Shown piece after piece: positions 57,488 through 57,535 of a stretch of 57,535 bases of DNA. Numbering within the stretch: the first letter of the stretch is position 1; each line of letters opens with the position of its first letter. The stretch lies in the NCBI GenBank assembly GCA_964606085.1, contig CAZSFD010000026.1, forward strand, positions 1 through 57,535, given 5' to 3'. Origin of the DNA: CAIQJJ01 sp964606085. GTDB taxonomy: Bacteria; Chloroflexota; Anaerolineae; Anaerolineales; UBA4823. The notes under the pieces are model-generated. The model saw nothing but the letters and a program-made list of their open reading frames with translations. It was not told the origin of the DNA and searched no databases. The position numbers and the translations under genes were made by a program.

Positions 57488-57535
57488 GTTTAGAGTTCAA
57501 TTAAGCTAGACAAAGAGAACCTTAAAAATTCAGAA

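Noticed and set aside
1..57535. tRNA, rRNA, integrase, transposase or reverse transcriptase genes
   Set aside because: Searched for by eye through motifs (T-loop GGTTCGAAT-like, DDE, YADD) and found none. The absence of the reverse transcriptase means the DGR proposal depends on sequence outside the window.

Overview
The window looks like a chromosomal segment of a Chloroflexota bacterium, most likely an Anaerolineae or Caldilineae relative. This is an inference from gene content and style: a DnaB intein of the type known from cyanobacteria, a SAM-I riboswitch on metK, a nickel superoxide dismutase with its own peptidase, DUF4058 and DUF2277 proteins, bi-domain oxidoreductases, NACHT-FGE proteins, a secreted protein with an LPxxxR-like tail, and many text-like palindromic intergenic repeats. 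No rRNA or tRNA gene was found.

Layout. 0-2.4 kb: a structured leader, a thiolase and a divergent ParB-like gene. 2.4-7.7 kb: a replication block of dnaB (with a 429-residue intein), purN, a DnaD-like gene and a helicase-loader-like gene with two AAA+ modules. 7.8-10.7 kb: an orphan antitoxin-like gene, a membrane Ser/Thr kinase with an extracytoplasmic propeller, and a low-molecular-weight phosphatase. 10.8-12.4 kb: Mn/Fe-SOD divergent from sodN-sodX. 12.4-14.6 kb: tsaC-like gene and metK with a SAM-I riboswitch. 14.6-18 kb: zinc-ribbon, membrane, GMC oxidoreductase and HIT genes. 18-19.1 kb: an AT-rich adenine methylase followed by a remnant that looks like its restriction enzyme. 19.1-22.6 kb: xseA-xseB, a divergent PAP2 protein, a HisN-like phosphatase and a DUF4058 protein. 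22.7-28.5 kb: a membrane lipoprotein with a cytoplasmic kinase-like domain, divergent from an ATPase-winged-helix regulator and a bi-domain oxidoreductase. 28.5-33.4 kb: gatB, aminotransferase, sugar nucleotidyltransferase and DUF697 genes. 33.7-37.5 kb: a secreted repeat protein and an APH-fold kinase. 37.6-40.6 kb: a membrane-anchored NACHT NTPase ending in a formylglycine-enzyme/C-type-lectin domain whose last 35 residues look like the variable repeat of a diversity-generating retroelement. 40.9-43 kb: an EF-G. 43-57.5 kb: an accessory region rich in GNAT acetyltransferases, nucleotidyltransferases, toxin-antitoxin modules (one intact MazF-type, two decayed), small DUF proteins, a HAD phosphatase, an acetyl-CoA synthetase, a methyltransferase and a secreted DUF2690 protein.

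Two themes stand out. The first is the NACHT-FGE protein, a probable antigen or phage sensor whose tip may be hypermutated by a retroelement located outside this window. The second is a family of short palindromic text-like repeats. They lie between genes and also, in frame, inside genes. In three bifunctional proteins (dehydrogenase-oxidoreductase, nucleotidyltransferase-GNAT, phosphotransferase-GNAT) one sits in or near the interdomain linker, which suggests they help create or tolerate gene fusions. Several genes differ from an intact frame by one base in a homopolymer (about 37893, 55361-55368 and 57417-57423), so sequencing error must be excluded before calling them pseudogenes.
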